DNA of 64,000 nucleotides from Francisella halioticida (lineage in GTDB: Bacteria > Pseudomonadota > Gammaproteobacteria > Francisellales > Francisellaceae). Made by a program: the position numbers and the translations under genes. Numbering within the stretch: the stretch's first letter is position 1; the number at the start of each line of letters is the position of its first letter. Shown here piece by piece: positions 9,698 to 19,163 of the stretch. The notes beneath the pieces are model-generated. The model was not told where the DNA came from, did no database searches, and saw only the letters and a list, made by a program, of their open reading frames with translations. The stretch lies in assembly GCF_002211785.1 (NCBI RefSeq), contig NZ_CP022132.1, forward strand, positions 1,302,001-1,366,000, given 5' to 3'.

Positions 9698-10053
9698 ACA
9701 AGTACTCTTATAATAATCTTTAAAATAAGCAAATAATACTATCTGCGGAGATAAGTTAATAACTTTATCAGCTCTATTATTTAGTAGTGGGTTACCTTCC
9801 GTGCTTGCTCTTAAAACAAATAAGTTTAAGACAGTTATTGGTGAAATATCATCTACATTATACTTTTTTTTAAAAGAGATCTATTAGTTACAGATTGATA
9901 ATACTATGTTTATATTTATTATTTTTGGCTCTATACTTGGAACTATTATATTTCTATTTATTTCATATCTTGATTCTTCTGACTTATGGATTTCTATATA
10001 TGGCTGCTGAAGCTTACATAGGTAAAAAGTATAGAAGTTTTGAGTAAGAATAA
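9698..10053 (+). pseudogene. Decayed membrane-protein remnant, unidentified
   Basis: No intact gene lies between mfd and the IS elements. On the plus strand a short open stretch (about 9750-9888) reads as a hydrophobic/basic peptide (LITLSALLFSSGLPSVLALK) ending in TAG. It is followed by another hydrophobic stretch (MFIFIIFGSILGTIIFLFIS, from 9907) and, after a frame change near 10000, MAAEAYIGKKYRSFE ending in TAA near 10047. Together these look like fragments of one broken inner-membrane transporter, but I cannot name the family. Confidence 0.4.
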
Positions 10054-10062
10054 ATTTAATTA

Positions 10063-10322
10063 AAAATGACTTTCTTTGTAATACTTTTTAAAAAGGTTCA
10101 TGAACTTATTATTTTCTGAAATTAACTCTGTATTAGATCCATTACCAAATATTACAATATCGTCATTTATTGGTTTAGAGTGTAAAAAATAAAGCCTAAA
10201 GATGAATCATTTAATGTATATGGACTCAGATCACACATAATTAAAGATTATATTATTGCTTTTTTTAGAGCTTAATTAATAGATTCAACAGAACCATAAA
10301 AAGTTATATCTTTATAATGATC
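10063..10322 (-). pseudogene. C-terminal remnant of an unidentified soluble protein, cut by the outer IS
   Basis: The minus strand carries a degraded frame running from the IS boundary: DHYKDITFYGSVESIN, stop, ALKKAII, stop, then LIMCDLSPYTLNDSSLGF. After a frame change it gives PINDDIVIFGNGSNTELISE and ends in KKYYKESHF plus a stop near 10063. Two stops and at least one frameshift show it was already dead. I do not recognise the family. The 5' end is interrupted by the IS at 10323, and continuation on the far side (12828 onward, minus) is not obvious. Confidence 0.4.
10318..10322. repeat. Target-site duplication TGATC, left copy
   Basis: TGATC directly abuts the left terminal TACCC of the outer IS. 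An identical TGATC (12823-12827) abuts its right end. A 5-bp direct repeat fits IS3-family insertion and fixes the element ends. Confidence 0.75.
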
Positions 10323-10983
10323 TACCCCGTCAATTTGGGACAGTTTACTACGTCATTTTCCATTATATATTCAAATTGATATGGAGTCATATAATTTATT
10401 GTAGAATGTCTCCTTTTTGTATTATAGTAAGCTTCAATATATTCAAATATTGATAGTTTAGCTTCTTCTCTAGTTTTATAGCTTTCATCATGTACTAACT
10501 CTACTTTTAAAGTTCCAAAGAAACTTTCACAAGCAGCATTATCGTAACAGCATCCTTTAGAGCTCATACTTGATAGTAGCTAATGTCTTGATATTGTTTG
10601 CTACAAGTACTGTGACCCTTTATCAGAGTGTATAATCACACCACTAGGAAAATTTCTTCTAAATAATGCCATATTTAAAGAATTACAAACTAAATCCGCT
10701 TTCATCCTAGAATCCATTGCCCAACCAATAACTGATCTTGAGAATAAATCTATAATCACACAAAGATACAGCCACCCCTCTTGTGTAGGTACATAAGTTA
10801 TATCTGTAACCCACCTATGATTTACAGATAAAGCAGTGAAGTTTTGTTCTAATAAATTATCATAAACATGTTTGTTGTGGTTAGAATCTGTAGTTTTCTT
10901 ATGCTTACGAGCCGCTTTAGCATGTAAACCAAGTAATTTCATACGTTTTTGAGTAACTTTCCAACCCATATCTTTAAGCTCTA
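10322..10983 (-). pseudogene. IS3-family transposase OrfB, C-terminal part (outer IS)
   Basis: This is the rve integrase core of OrfB, continued from 12294-12457 beyond the nested IS. It has [19 protein letters not shown] with the first catalytic Asp, HSDKGSQY with the second, and the C-terminal SKGCCYDNAACESFFGTLK with the catalytic Glu. Between the last two, codons 10601-10603 and a second position 21 bases on read TAG. An extra base and a compensating shift there fit better than simple nonsense. It ends in the terminal inverted repeat. Confidence 0.8.
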
Positions 10984-11069
10984 TAATGTCCCCAGAAAAA
11001 GCTACTGATTTTAGAAAGATTTTTATTCCTAGATGTTTATCTTAACTAGATAAATTAGGAAATAGATAA

Positions 11070-11633
11070 ATGAGTAAAAAAAGAGTAACGTATACAGCTG
11101 ATTTTAAAGCTAAAGTAATTATAGAATTGCTAGAAGGCAATATGACAGTTAATGAGATAGCAAGTAAGTATGATTTACTTCCTAAAAACGTGCATAATTG
11201 GAAGCAGCAATTTTTATCTAATGCTTGCTTAGCATTTGATAAAAGCTCTGTTGTTAAGGAGTATAAGCAGGAAATAGATGAGCTTAGAAAAGATAAAGAT
11301 GCAACAAGTAAAAAACTAGTCGAGGTAATAGTAGAGAGGGATTTTTTAATGGGAAAGCTAAAAAGCTTGGTATCATCAAATGATAGAGTAAACTCTGTAG
11401 ATACTAAGCTAGAATTATCTTTAAATAATCAGCTTAAACTATTATCTGTATCTAAGAGTGTGTACTATTATACACCAATATCAAAATTTAGTAGTAATGA
11501 TGATATTAGACTATTAAATGCAATAGATTTGATACATACTAAACATCCATATTATGGTACGAGAAGGCTAGTAAAGTTGCTAAATAGATTAGGATTTCTA
11601 GTTGGAAGGAAGCTAATCAAAAGTGCTATGTAA
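11070..11633 (+). CDS. IS3-family transposase, N-terminal part (copy 1)
   Basis: This 187-aa product has an N-terminal helix-turn-helix (TYTADFKAKVIIELLEG ... VNEIASKYDLLPKNVHNWKQ) and a leucine-zipper-like coiled coil (about residues 60-105). It then runs directly into the HTH_21-like start of OrfB (HPYYGTRRLVKLLNRLGF). It stops at TAA where copies 2 and 4 read GAA and continue in the same frame. The stop is therefore either an inactivating mutation or a split shared with copy 3. AGGAAATAG just upstream could serve as a ribosome site. Confidence 0.8.
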   Translation: MSKKRVTYTADFKAKVIIELLEGNMTVNEIASKYDLLPKNVHNWKQQFLSNACLAFDKSSVVKEYKQEIDELRKDKDATSKKLVEVIVERDFLMGKLKSLVSSNDRVNSVDTKLELSLNNQLKLLSVSKSVYYYTPISKFSSNDDIRLLNAIDLIHTKHPYYGTRRLVKLLNRLGFLVGRKLIKSAM

Positions 11634-11636
11634 TTC

Positions 11637-12239
11637 ATGGGTATTAAGGCATTGTATCCTAAAAAAAAGACAACTGTCATTAATAAGCAAGACAAGAAAT
11701 ATCCATACTTACTTAATGTATTTAAAAATGAGACGAATCAGGTTGTTATAGATAAAGCTAATAAGGTATGGAGTGCTGATATCACGTATATTAGACTAGA
11801 ATGTGGGTATGCATATTTAGTAGCCATAATAGATTGGCATAGCAAGAAAATACTAGCTTGGAAGATTTCTAATACTATGGATACACATCTAACAACTAGT
11901 GTGTTAAAAGAAGCGTTATTTAAATATGGTAAACCTGATATCTTTAACTCTGATCAAGGAACTCAATATACAGCAAAAGAGCATATTAAAATATTATCTG
12001 ATAATAAAATAAATAAATCTATGGATGCTAAAGGAAGATCTATAGATAATATTGCAATTGAGAGATTTTGGAGAACACTGAAATATGAAAATGTTTATCC
12101 GGCATCATATATAACTATGAAAGAGGCTAAAGTAGGTATCAAAGAATATATTGATATTTACAACAATGAAAGACTACATTCTAGTATTGGATATATGACT
12201 CCTGATGAAGTATATTCTGGTATTTTAGATGCTGCATAA
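11637..12239 (+). CDS. IS3-family transposase, catalytic part (copy 1)
   Basis: The 200-aa frame continues the preceding ORF after a single in-frame TAA. It holds the rve core DDE triad: Asp in VWSADITYI, Asp in FNSDQGTQYT and Glu in IERFWRTLKYE. The closing LHSSIGYMTPDEVY is typical of IS3-family OrfB. The ATG that would restart translation is 3 bases after the TAA, so reinitiation could yield two polypeptides. It is almost identical to the copy 3 protein. Confidence 0.8.
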   Translation: MGIKALYPKKKTTVINKQDKKYPYLLNVFKNETNQVVIDKANKVWSADITYIRLECGYAYLVAIIDWHSKKILAWKISNTMDTHLTTSVLKEALFKYGKPDIFNSDQGTQYTAKEHIKILSDNKINKSMDAKGRSIDNIAIERFWRTLKYENVYPASYITMKEAKVGIKEYIDIYNNERLHSSIGYMTPDEVYSGILDAA

Positions 12240-12293
12240 AAGCAAGGAATAAAAATATTTTATAAAGTGGTATTGAATAATAGGGACAGTTTA

Positions 12294-12457
12294 CTCTTTG
12301 TATATCCTAATACTTCCATATCTAGATTTATGTTCATTAAAATAGCATCATCTAGTTCAGCATCATTATATTGCCTTTTACCTATAGGTTTATGAATCCA
12401 TCTGTAATATGAAGATGTGCTCACATTCAAAGATTTACATAGTGTTGTTACTGGCAT
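12294..12457 (-). pseudogene. IS3-family OrfB, N-terminal part (outer IS)
   Basis: The frame reads MPVTTLCKSLNVSTSSYYRW, the HTH_21 start of IS3 OrfB proteins, to GYTK at the border of the nested IS. The rest of the gene resumes at 10983 with [19 protein letters not shown] few codons around the junction cannot be aligned cleanly, so the inner insertion may have removed some bases. Confidence 0.8.
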
Positions 12458-12489
12458 AACTTTATAATGCTCCTTAATAAAGGCGTACC

Positions 12490-12777
12490 TTACAGATTTT
12501 GCTTTGCAAAGTACGCTGCTGCCTTTTTTAGTATTTTACGCTCTGTTTCTGCCTGTTTGAGTTTTTTCTTCAAATCAGTATTTTCAAAAGATAGTTGCTG
12601 GTACTGCGTTTTATAATCTATCTTTATTTCTTTCTGAGGGTTTGACATGGCTTTGGATATCCAACTGCAAATGGTTTTATATTTAACCCCTAAATTATCT
12701 GCTATTTCTCGTCTATTTGCATCTGGTTGTAAACATAATTTAACAGCTTCATCTTTAAACTCTTTTGTATATCTCAT
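12490..12777 (-). CDS. IS3-family transposase OrfA (outer IS)
   Basis: The product is about 95 aa. It has an N-terminal helix-turn-helix (MRYTKEFKDEAVKLCLQPDA) and a C-terminal coiled coil (QLSFENTDLKKKLKQAETER). I chose ATG 12777 rather than an upstream start at 12798 because AAGGAG lies 6 bases before it. OrfA binds the terminal repeats and normally fuses to OrfB by -1 frameshifting. OrfA is intact but its partner is not. Confidence 0.85.
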   Translation of the reverse strand: MRYTKEFKDEAVKLCLQPDANRREIADNLGVKYKTICSWISKAMSNPQKEIKIDYKTQYQQLSFENTDLKKKLKQAETERKILKKAAAYFAKQNL

Positions 12778-12822
12778 CTTGTCTCCTTTTCTTAACACCT
12801 AAGTGTCCCAAATAGGAGGGTA

Positions 12823-12827
12823 TGATC
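12823..12827. repeat. Target-site duplication TGATC, right copy
   Basis: This is the right-hand partner of TGATC at 10318-10322, directly following the terminal GGGTA of the outer IS. Confidence 0.75.
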
Positions 12828-13308
12828 AGTTACTCAGTTAATTTTAAAAAATAATGTTGAACTAGGACTCATGATTCATCCAAAAATCGTTGATCCTGAT
12901 TTAAAAATTCATGTTATTTCAGATGAGTTTGTATACTTTGTAGTATCTTCGAATATAAACATTATCTCCAAAAAATTTAGCTCTATTAAAAGTTTACGAG
13001 AAATTGAGTTTATTGGCGCTGAAACTATAACTATTTTTGATGAGATTGTTAAAGAATGCTTACAAAAATATTCGTTGAATAAAGAATTAGATAAAGAAGT
13101 AAAATCTTTTGACACTATCCGACAATTTGTTAGCGAAGGTCTTGGTTATAGTTTGTTACCAGAAAAAGCAATTGATCATACATTAAAAACAATAGGCAAA
13201 CCTCATAAAAATAAGATGCCATTAGTTATTGATTATAAGAAAAGTCGTATCTTATCTAGAGCAGCAAAAAAATGGATAGAAATAATTAAAAAAGAATATA
13301 GATTTTAA
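12828..13308 (+). pseudogene. LysR-family regulator, 5'-truncated (substrate-binding domain only)
   Basis: The frame opens at the IS border and reads LILKNNVELGLMIHPKIVDP, then runs to TAA at 13306. It shows the pattern of a LysR effector-binding domain: VELGLM early, DEFVYFVVSSN, and near the end the typical VSEGLGYSLLPEKAI segment. No DNA-binding helix-turn-helix is present. The left flank of the IS does not supply it in frame (stops precede it), so the loss predates or accompanies other rearrangement. The surviving ATG at 12871 would give a 145-aa fragment without DNA-binding function. Confidence 0.65.
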
Positions 13309-13497
13309 GTCGTCACCTCAGAAACTCGTCCCTGATGTAAAATTACATTTTAGATAGGAAATTTATTAATTCCATCATAAAGCTATCCTAGATAATCGGT
13401 TATGCCAAGACGGTTTTGATGAAAAGAGTAGATTGACTAAGTTCACATTACAAATTTAATATGCCTTTTAGATAATAACCTTTATATAACTTTAGTT

Positions 13498-13815
13498 TTA
13501 AGCAGCTTTTCTATGATTTGCTGTTTTAACATTTTGAGGAATTTCACTAATAACTGCGCCTTGCATAGGTATGCAATTTGTTATATTAATATCTAGCACT
13601 TCAATAACATTAGCTAGCTTTTTAACTATTTTTTCTATCTTATCTTGAGTCCCATGAACAACAAGATTAAAATGAGAAATTCCTTTGTTAGCTGTTTCAA
13701 ATACAGTTAACTGCTCAATGTTTACACGATTACGTGAAAGAACAGAAGAAATTCTTTGTAGCACGCAAAGGGTATTTTCAGTATTCATTGTTATAAAGTA
13801 TATATTTTCATTCAT
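13498..13815 (-). CDS. ilvH: Acetolactate synthase small (regulatory) subunit
   Basis: This 105-aa protein consists mainly of one ACT domain: an N-terminal strand ending in TLCVLQRISSVLSRNRVNI and the second strand HFNLVVHG. It is short, like E. coli IlvN (about 96 aa) rather than the 160-aa IlvH type, so it lacks the C-terminal extension. The symbol could equally be ilvN. It binds the IlvB catalytic subunit and confers activity and valine feedback. It lies 4 bases after the ilvB stop at the end of the operon. Confidence 0.85.
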   Translation of the reverse strand: MNENIYFITMNTENTLCVLQRISSVLSRNRVNIEQLTVFETANKGISHFNLVVHGTQDKIEKIVKKLANVIEVLDINITNCIPMQGAVISEIPQNVKTANHRKAA

Positions 13816-13819
13816 AGCG

Positions 13820-15517
13820 CTACTCCTCTATCCCTAATTTAGTATTACTAATTGATTCTCCAGCAGGTACCATCGGAAAAACATTTTCTTGATTTTCAAC
13901 CATTACCTCAAGTAAGTATGAACTATCTGAATTAAGAAATCTAGTTAAAGCATCCTTAAGATCTTTTCTTTCCTTAACTCTTTCAGCTTCAATACCATAA
14001 GCTTCAGCAACTTTAACAAAGTCAGGTGAAGATATTTCTGTATAAGAATACCTACTTTCAAAAAATAATTCTTGCCACTGGCGTACCATTCCCAAGAAAC
14101 AGTTATTTAAAATTAAAATTTTGACATTAATCCCTTCTTGGTTTAGCACGGCTAACTCTTGAATATTCATCTGAAAGCCACCATCACCTATTACCGCGAC
14201 AACTGTTCTTTTATCTTGAACACCCATTTTTGCCCCAATCGCTGCAGGCAAAGCAAATCCCATAGTTCCTAATCCTCCAGAACTAATATGAGAGTTTGTT
14301 TCTAAGAACTGATAATATCTTGCTGTTATCATTTGATGCTGTCCAACATCAGATACAACAATAGCTCTACCATCTGTAGCTTTAGATAGTAAACTTATTA
14401 CCTCTGCCATTTTGATTTCACCAGAAGCTGGATTTGTTTCATTTTCAATAATAGCTTTAACTTCTTTTTGGTGCTCAGATGTAAATACATCATGCCATTC
14501 TTGATGAGAATTATTTGCTATATACGGCAATAAACAAGTCAATGCTTCTTTCGCATCAGCATTTATCCCAATATCTGCTTTGACATTTTTATTGATCTCA
14601 GAAGGATCTATTTCAATATGTATAATTTTAGCATTTGGTAAATAATGACCAAGATCTCCCGTAACTCTATCATCAAATCTCATTCCAACAGCAATTACCA
14701 CATCAGCTTCATTACAAAGTATATTCGCTGCATAATTACCATGCATCCCAAGCATACCTTTATATAACTCATGATTATATGGAAATGCTGATAGTCCCAA
14801 TAAAGTACTAACTACAGCTATATTACCCTTTTCAGCAACTTTTAAAACTGCTTCTTCTGCTCCTGATAACATTACACCATGACCAGTTATCATTATAGGT
14901 TTTTTAGCATTATTAATATACTCAGATGCTTTAAGGATATCATCCATATTTATAGTTGGTTTATGAAGCCATTTGCCATGCTTATCACCAACGGCATCTT
15001 TATAATCCATCATACCTACTTGAGCATCTTTAGTAACATCAATCAACACGGCACCAGGTCTGCCATTTGCAGCTATTTCAAAAGCTTTCTTAAAAACTTC
15101 TGGAATTTCATTAGGATCAGTTATTTGATAATTCCATTTAGTTGCCGCAACTGACATACCTATGATATCAGCTTCTTGGAAAGCATCTGTACCTAATAGT
15201 GTACTAAAAACTTGGCCGGTAATACATACAATAGGAACAGAATCTATCTGAGCATCTGCTATACCAGTAATGAGATTTGTTGCACCAGGACCAGATGTTG
15301 CAATAGCAACACCAACTTTTTCAGTAGCTCTAGCATAACCTACTGCAGCATGAACTGCACCTTGCTCGTGTCTAACTAAAACATGGTGGACTTGATCTTT
15401 TGATTCATGAAGAGCATCATAAGTGGGCATAATAGCTCCACCAGGATATCCAAATATACAATCTACGCCTTCTGCTTGAAGTGATTTCACTATGGCTTGA
15501 GAGCCAGTTATTTTCAT
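13820..15517 (-). CDS. ilvB: Acetolactate/acetohydroxyacid synthase, large catalytic subunit
   Basis: The 565-aa protein is a ThDP-dependent enzyme of standard length. It carries the catalytic glutamate E51 in LVRHEQGAVHAA, the FAD/central domain and the ThDP-Mg motif GDGGFQMNIQELAVLNQEG ending in NN. It condenses two pyruvates to acetolactate (valine/leucine), or pyruvate with 2-oxobutyrate (isoleucine). The start ATG is preceded by GGAGAG. It is third in the minus-strand operon fusion-ilvD-ilvB-ilvH, with 146 bases to ilvD. Confidence 0.96.
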   Translation of the reverse strand: MKITGSQAIVKSLQAEGVDCIFGYPGGAIMPTYDALHESKDQVHHVLVRHEQGAVHAAVGYARATEKVGVAIATSGPGATNLITGIADAQIDSVPIVCITGQVFSTLLGTDAFQEADIIGMSVAATKWNYQITDPNEIPEVFKKAFEIAANGRPGAVLIDVTKDAQVGMMDYKDAVGDKHGKWLHKPTINMDDILKASEYINNAKKPIMITGHGVMLSGAEEAVLKVAEKGNIAVVSTLLGLSAFPYNHELYKGMLGMHGNYAANILCNEADVVIAVGMRFDDRVTGDLGHYLPNAKIIHIEIDPSEINKNVKADIGINADAKEALTCLLPYIANNSHQEWHDVFTSEHQKEVKAIIENETNPASGEIKMAEVISLLSKATDGRAIVVSDVGQHQMITARYYQFLETNSHISSGGLGTMGFALPAAIGAKMGVQDKRTVVAVIGDGGFQMNIQELAVLNQEGINVKILILNNCFLGMVRQWQELFFESRYSYTEISSPDFVKVAEAYGIEAERVKERKDLKDALTRFLNSDSSYLLEVMVENQENVFPMVPAGESISNTKLGIEE

Positions 15518-15663
15518 ACTTTAGCACTCTCCTTTCAATATATCATTTTTATCTTATTCAAATTAAATATTTAATCCATTATAGTCATGGATCTGCTATA
15601 TTTAAATAGAAAAAATAATTTTATTGAAGTTTTTTATAGATAATATGAAAAACTAACCTAAAT

Positions 15664-17346
15664 CTAGTCTAAATCAGTTACACAACCTGTAGAAGCTGAT
15701 GATACAGTTTTTATGTATTTTTTAAGAGTTCCTCTAGATGCTTTTTCTTTTGGTTTTTGCCAATTTAATTTTCTTTTTGCTATTTCTGCTACTGATAAAT
15801 CAACATCAATAACATTATCAATCGCATCAATAGTGATCTTGTCACCATTTTCGATTAAAGCTAACATACCACCATCAAAAGCCTCTGGGGCAATATGACC
15901 AACAATAAAACCATGTGATCCACCAGAAAAACGGCCATCTGTAATCAAAGCAACGTCTTGCCCTAATCCTGCACCCATTATTAGAGAAGTAGGTTTTAGC
16001 ATTTCCGGCATCCCTGGACCACCTTTTGGACCTTCATAACGAATAACTATTACATCACCTTTTTTAACTTTACCAGCTTCTACTGCAGCAACCATTTCTT
16101 CTTCTGAATCAAAGACATTTGCAATACCTTTAAAAATTTCACCTTCTTTACCAGTAATTTTAGCTACGGATCCTTCTGGAGCTACGTTACCCTTTAAAAT
16201 CTGTAAATGTCCAGTTTTCTTAATAGGATTATCTAAACTCTGAATAATAGCATTATCTTCTGATAAATCTGCCAAATTCTCAAGATTCTCTGCTAAGGTT
16301 TTTCCTGTAACTGTTAGGCAATCACCATGTAACATACCTTCTCTTAGCAACATTTTCATTACAGCTGGAGTACCGCCTATAGCATGCAGATCAGCCATCA
16401 CATATTTGCCACTAGGCTTAAAATCTGCTAATACTGGAGTTTTATTAGCTATCTCTTGGAAATCATCTATACTAAGATCAACTCCTACTGAGCTTGCTAT
16501 AGCTAATAAGTGAAGTACCGCATTTGTAGAGCCGCCCATAACCGTGATTAATACCATAGCATTTTCAAAAGCTTTACGAGCCATAATGTCTCTAGGTTTA
16601 ATATCTAACGCTAAAAGATTTCTAATAGTTTCACCAGCTTTATCACATTCTTGTATTTTTTCTGGTGACGTTGCAGGAGTTGATGAGCTATATGGCAAAC
16701 TCATACCTAATGCCTCAATAGCACATGCCATAGTATTTGCAGTATACATACCACCACAAGCGCCAGCACCAGGACATGCTTTTTTGATAGTTTCTTGACG
16801 CTCTTGTTCTGTGATTTGACCAGATATACATGCTCCATAACTTTGGAATGCTGTAACTATATCAATTGGTTTACCGCGCATAATCCCTGCTTGAATAGTA
16901 CCACCATAAATCACAAATCCAGGTCTATTAAGTCTGCCTAAAGCCATCATACATCCTGGCATATTTTTGTCACAACCTGGTATAGAAACTAGCCCATCAT
17001 ACCAATGAGCAGACATTACAGTTTCTATTGAATCTGCGATAAGATCCCTAGACTGTAATGAATAACTCATACCATCTGTACCCATTGAAATACCATCACT
17101 AACTCCGATAGTATTAAATCTCATTCCTTTTAGATTATCTTTCTCAACACTATTTTTTACAAACTGGGCTAACTGATTTAAGTGCATATTACATGTATTA
17201 CCTTCATACCATACACTAGCAATACCAATTTGTGGTTTATGCATATCATTATCATCCATGCCTGTTCCATAAAGCATAGCTTGAGAAGCACCTTGAGACT
17301 TATCTTCTGTAAGACGACTACTATATTTATTTAATACTTTTTTCAT
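15664..17346 (-). CDS. ilvD: Dihydroxy-acid dehydratase
   Basis: The 560-aa protein has the IlvD/Edd signatures: [30 protein letters not shown] and, near the C-terminus, [19 protein letters not shown]. The conserved cysteines bind an iron-sulfur cluster. It dehydrates 2,3-dihydroxy-3-methyl acids to 2-keto acids in valine, leucine and isoleucine synthesis. It starts 20 bases downstream of the fusion gene and is clearly cotranscribed with it. A GGTGG-type ribosome site precedes the ATG. Confidence 0.96.
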   Translation of the reverse strand: MKKVLNKYSSRLTEDKSQGASQAMLYGTGMDDNDMHKPQIGIASVWYEGNTCNMHLNQLAQFVKNSVEKDNLKGMRFNTIGVSDGISMGTDGMSYSLQSRDLIADSIETVMSAHWYDGLVSIPGCDKNMPGCMMALGRLNRPGFVIYGGTIQAGIMRGKPIDIVTAFQSYGACISGQITEQERQETIKKACPGAGACGGMYTANTMACAIEALGMSLPYSSSTPATSPEKIQECDKAGETIRNLLALDIKPRDIMARKAFENAMVLITVMGGSTNAVLHLLAIASSVGVDLSIDDFQEIANKTPVLADFKPSGKYVMADLHAIGGTPAVMKMLLREGMLHGDCLTVTGKTLAENLENLADLSEDNAIIQSLDNPIKKTGHLQILKGNVAPEGSVAKITGKEGEIFKGIANVFDSEEEMVAAVEAGKVKKGDVIVIRYEGPKGGPGMPEMLKPTSLIMGAGLGQDVALITDGRFSGGSHGFIVGHIAPEAFDGGMLALIENGDKITIDAIDNVIDVDLSVAEIAKRKLNWQKPKEKASRGTLKKYIKTVSSASTGCVTDLD

Positions 17347-17366
17347 AATCTTCCACCTCAGATATA

Positions 17367-19163
17367 TTATGCATAAGCAATATTATATGCATCAATAAAT
17401 GCTTCAACAGACGCCTGTATTATATCAGGAGACACAGCTTTACCGATACTTTTTATCCCTTCTTTTTCTAGACTCATTTCAACGTAAACAACTGCATCAG
17501 CACCTTGTCCACGTATCTTAACTTTATAATCTGTTAAATTATAAACAATATCACTAGGACATGCTCTACATAAAGCATTTAAAACAGCATCAACTGGACC
17601 AACACCCGAACTTGAAGCAAAGTATAGCTGATCTGCTATTTTAACTGTAACTTCTGCCACAGATTTTTGATCAAGTTCAACATTAACTTTAAACGATTGT
17701 ACATCAAGAATGTTTTTACTAACAGCATCTACCATCTCTGTAGCATCTTGGATAATATCCTGAATATCAGAAATACTGATAGATTTCCCTTTAACTAAGA
17801 ATCTCTCAATCAACTCTCTAACTTTAGTTAAAAATGCCTCATCATAATTAGCTCCAAATAGCTCACCTAATGTTTTCTTCACTTCTTCAAGAGAAGGCAA
17901 ACTATCAAACACCACTTCATTTTGTTCGATAAACAACATCGTTTTATTATCGAAAAAGTGACTATCATACAGCCTATCAAAATCATTTTCTGTAGGATAA
18001 ATAATTGGAGGCTGAATTGCTGATTTAAGCACAACACTTGGATCTTTAAGTCCTTCTCCTGAAAGTACACAAATTACTGTGCTACCTTTTTGAAGTTTTC
18101 CTTCCTTATGCTTTTTAAGTAAATGAGCAATAGTTGATGCTGAAGCTAACTCAACGAATAGTCCCTCTTTTGTAGATAATAAGTATTGAGCTTCAAGCAT
18201 TTTCATATCTGTAACAGCTGTTGATTCTCCACCGGTACTATAAATAGCATCTATAGCCTTATCACCATCTATAGGATATGGTACAGCTATTGCTGTAGCA
18301 ATTGTATTAGCCGCTTTTAATGGCTCAACCCTATTTTGATTTTTCTGATATGCTCTAGCTAGAGTGTCTGCTCCGGTAGATTGAACACCTGTAAGTTTTG
18401 GTAATGAATTAATGAAACCTAATTCTTTATACTCGGAGAAACCTTTATAGTACGCTGTCATATTAGTACCACAACCTATTGGCACTATCACCTCATCAGG
18501 AACTTGGAAAAGTAATTGATCTACCAATTCAAAAGCAGCAGTCTTTTGTCCCTCCACCCTAAAAGCATAATCTCCAGCAAGGAAAAAATCTTTAGATTTT
18601 GCAATATCAAAAGCTAATTTTGCTGCATCATTATAACTTCCTTTTACCTGAACTATTTTACCACCATAAGACATTACTTGAGCTAACTTAGAAGTCGCAA
18701 CACCTTCTGGCACTATTATGAAACATGGCATTTTTGCTGCTGCTGCATAACAAGCGCAAGAAGCTGCCATATTACCTGTTGAAGCTAAAACTATACCTTT
18801 TGCTCCCAATTCTTTAGCAACAGTAATATCTACAGCAGATCCTCTATCTTTAAATGATCCTGTAGGATTTTTTCCTTCTACTTTAAAATAAAGATTAATG
18901 CCTAACTCTTTACCTATAATTTTACTTCTTAATAATGGCGTTGGCGCCTCTCTTAAAGATACAAAACTTGAAGGGTACTTGATTGGCATAAATGGTATAT
19001 ATTTAGATAAGCATGGAGATGCTTGAGTAAAGTAATCTTTATTGATTTTTTTACTTACTTTATCAATATCCATTTGGATTTCCCAAGGCTCATTTTCTCC
19101 AGCAAAAACAAAGTTATCAGTAGAAACTTCTTCTTTAGTATAGAAATTTAGTATTTTATACAT
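17367..19163 (-). CDS. Threonine-synthase-type PLP enzyme fused to a LeuA/CimA-type regulatory domain
   Basis: This 598-aa protein joins two recognisable parts. Residues about 65-385 are a fold-type II PLP enzyme of the ThrC class: PLP lysine K105 in [10 protein letters not shown], the phosphate loop [14 protein letters not shown] (228-241) and [11 protein letters not shown] (365-375). Residues about 425-475 resemble the helical linker of isopropylmalate synthases. Residues 485-598 look like the LeuA dimer/allosteric domain, closest in feel to citramalate synthase: [12 protein letters not shown] (520-531), LTDYKVKI (543-550) and [12 protein letters not shown] (574-585). It heads the ilvD-ilvB-ilvH operon. 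ThrC makes threonine from phosphohomoserine. The operon and the branched-chain-sensing domain suggest instead, or as well, an isoleucine-regulated supply of threonine or 2-oxobutyrate. The architecture is read from the sequence; the regulation is inference. Confidence 0.85.
   Translation of the reverse strand: MYKILNFYTKEEVSTDNFVFAGENEPWEIQMDIDKVSKKINKDYFTQASPCLSKYIPFMPIKYPSSFVSLREAPTPLLRSKIIGKELGINLYFKVEGKNPTGSFKDRGSAVDITVAKELGAKGIVLASTGNMAASCACYAAAAKMPCFIIVPEGVATSKLAQVMSYGGKIVQVKGSYNDAAKLAFDIAKSKDFFLAGDYAFRVEGQKTAAFELVDQLLFQVPDEVIVPIGCGTNMTAYYKGFSEYKELGFINSLPKLTGVQSTGADTLARAYQKNQNRVEPLKAANTIATAIAVPYPIDGDKAIDAIYSTGGESTAVTDMKMLEAQYLLSTKEGLFVELASASTIAHLLKKHKEGKLQKGSTVICVLSGEGLKDPSVVLKSAIQPPIIYPTENDFDRLYDSHFFDNKTMLFIEQNEVVFDSLPSLEEVKKTLGELFGANYDEAFLTKVRELIERFLVKGKSISISDIQDIIQDATEMVDAVSKNILDVQSFKVNVELDQKSVAEVTVKIADQLYFASSSGVGPVDAVLNALCRACPSDIVYNLTDYKVKIRGQGADAVVYVEMSLEKEGIKSIGKAVSPDIIQASVEAFIDAYNIAYA

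Larger units (their letters stand above)
10984..12293 (+). mobile_element. 1310-bp IS3-family element, copy 1 (nested in outer IS)
   Basis: The ends were defined by aligning four copies in the window. The left end is TAATGTCCCCAGAAAAAGC and the right end is ...GGGACAGTTTA. The other copies are 32349-33681, 44103-45412 and 56398-57707. The ends are partly inverted (TAATGTCCCC against TAAACTGTCCC). It carries a transposase in one frame broken by a TAA at codon 188. No target duplication can be seen. It inserted into orfB of the outer IS, so it is the younger of the two. Confidence 0.88.
10323..12822 (-). mobile_element. Outer IS3-family insertion sequence, interrupted by a second IS
   Basis: The ends are imperfect inverted repeats. 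The left reads TACCCCGTCAATTTGGGACA, and the right, on the other strand, reads TACCCTCCTATTTGGGACAC. Both are flanked by TGATC. The transposase genes run on the minus strand (orfA at 12490-12777, orfB N-terminus at 12294-12457). They are split by a 1310-bp plus-strand IS at 10984-12293, after which orfB resumes at 10983 and runs to about 10322. Without the nested element it would be 1190 bp, a normal IS3-family size. It is inactive because orfB is disrupted and also carries frame damage near 10570-10603. Confidence 0.85.
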
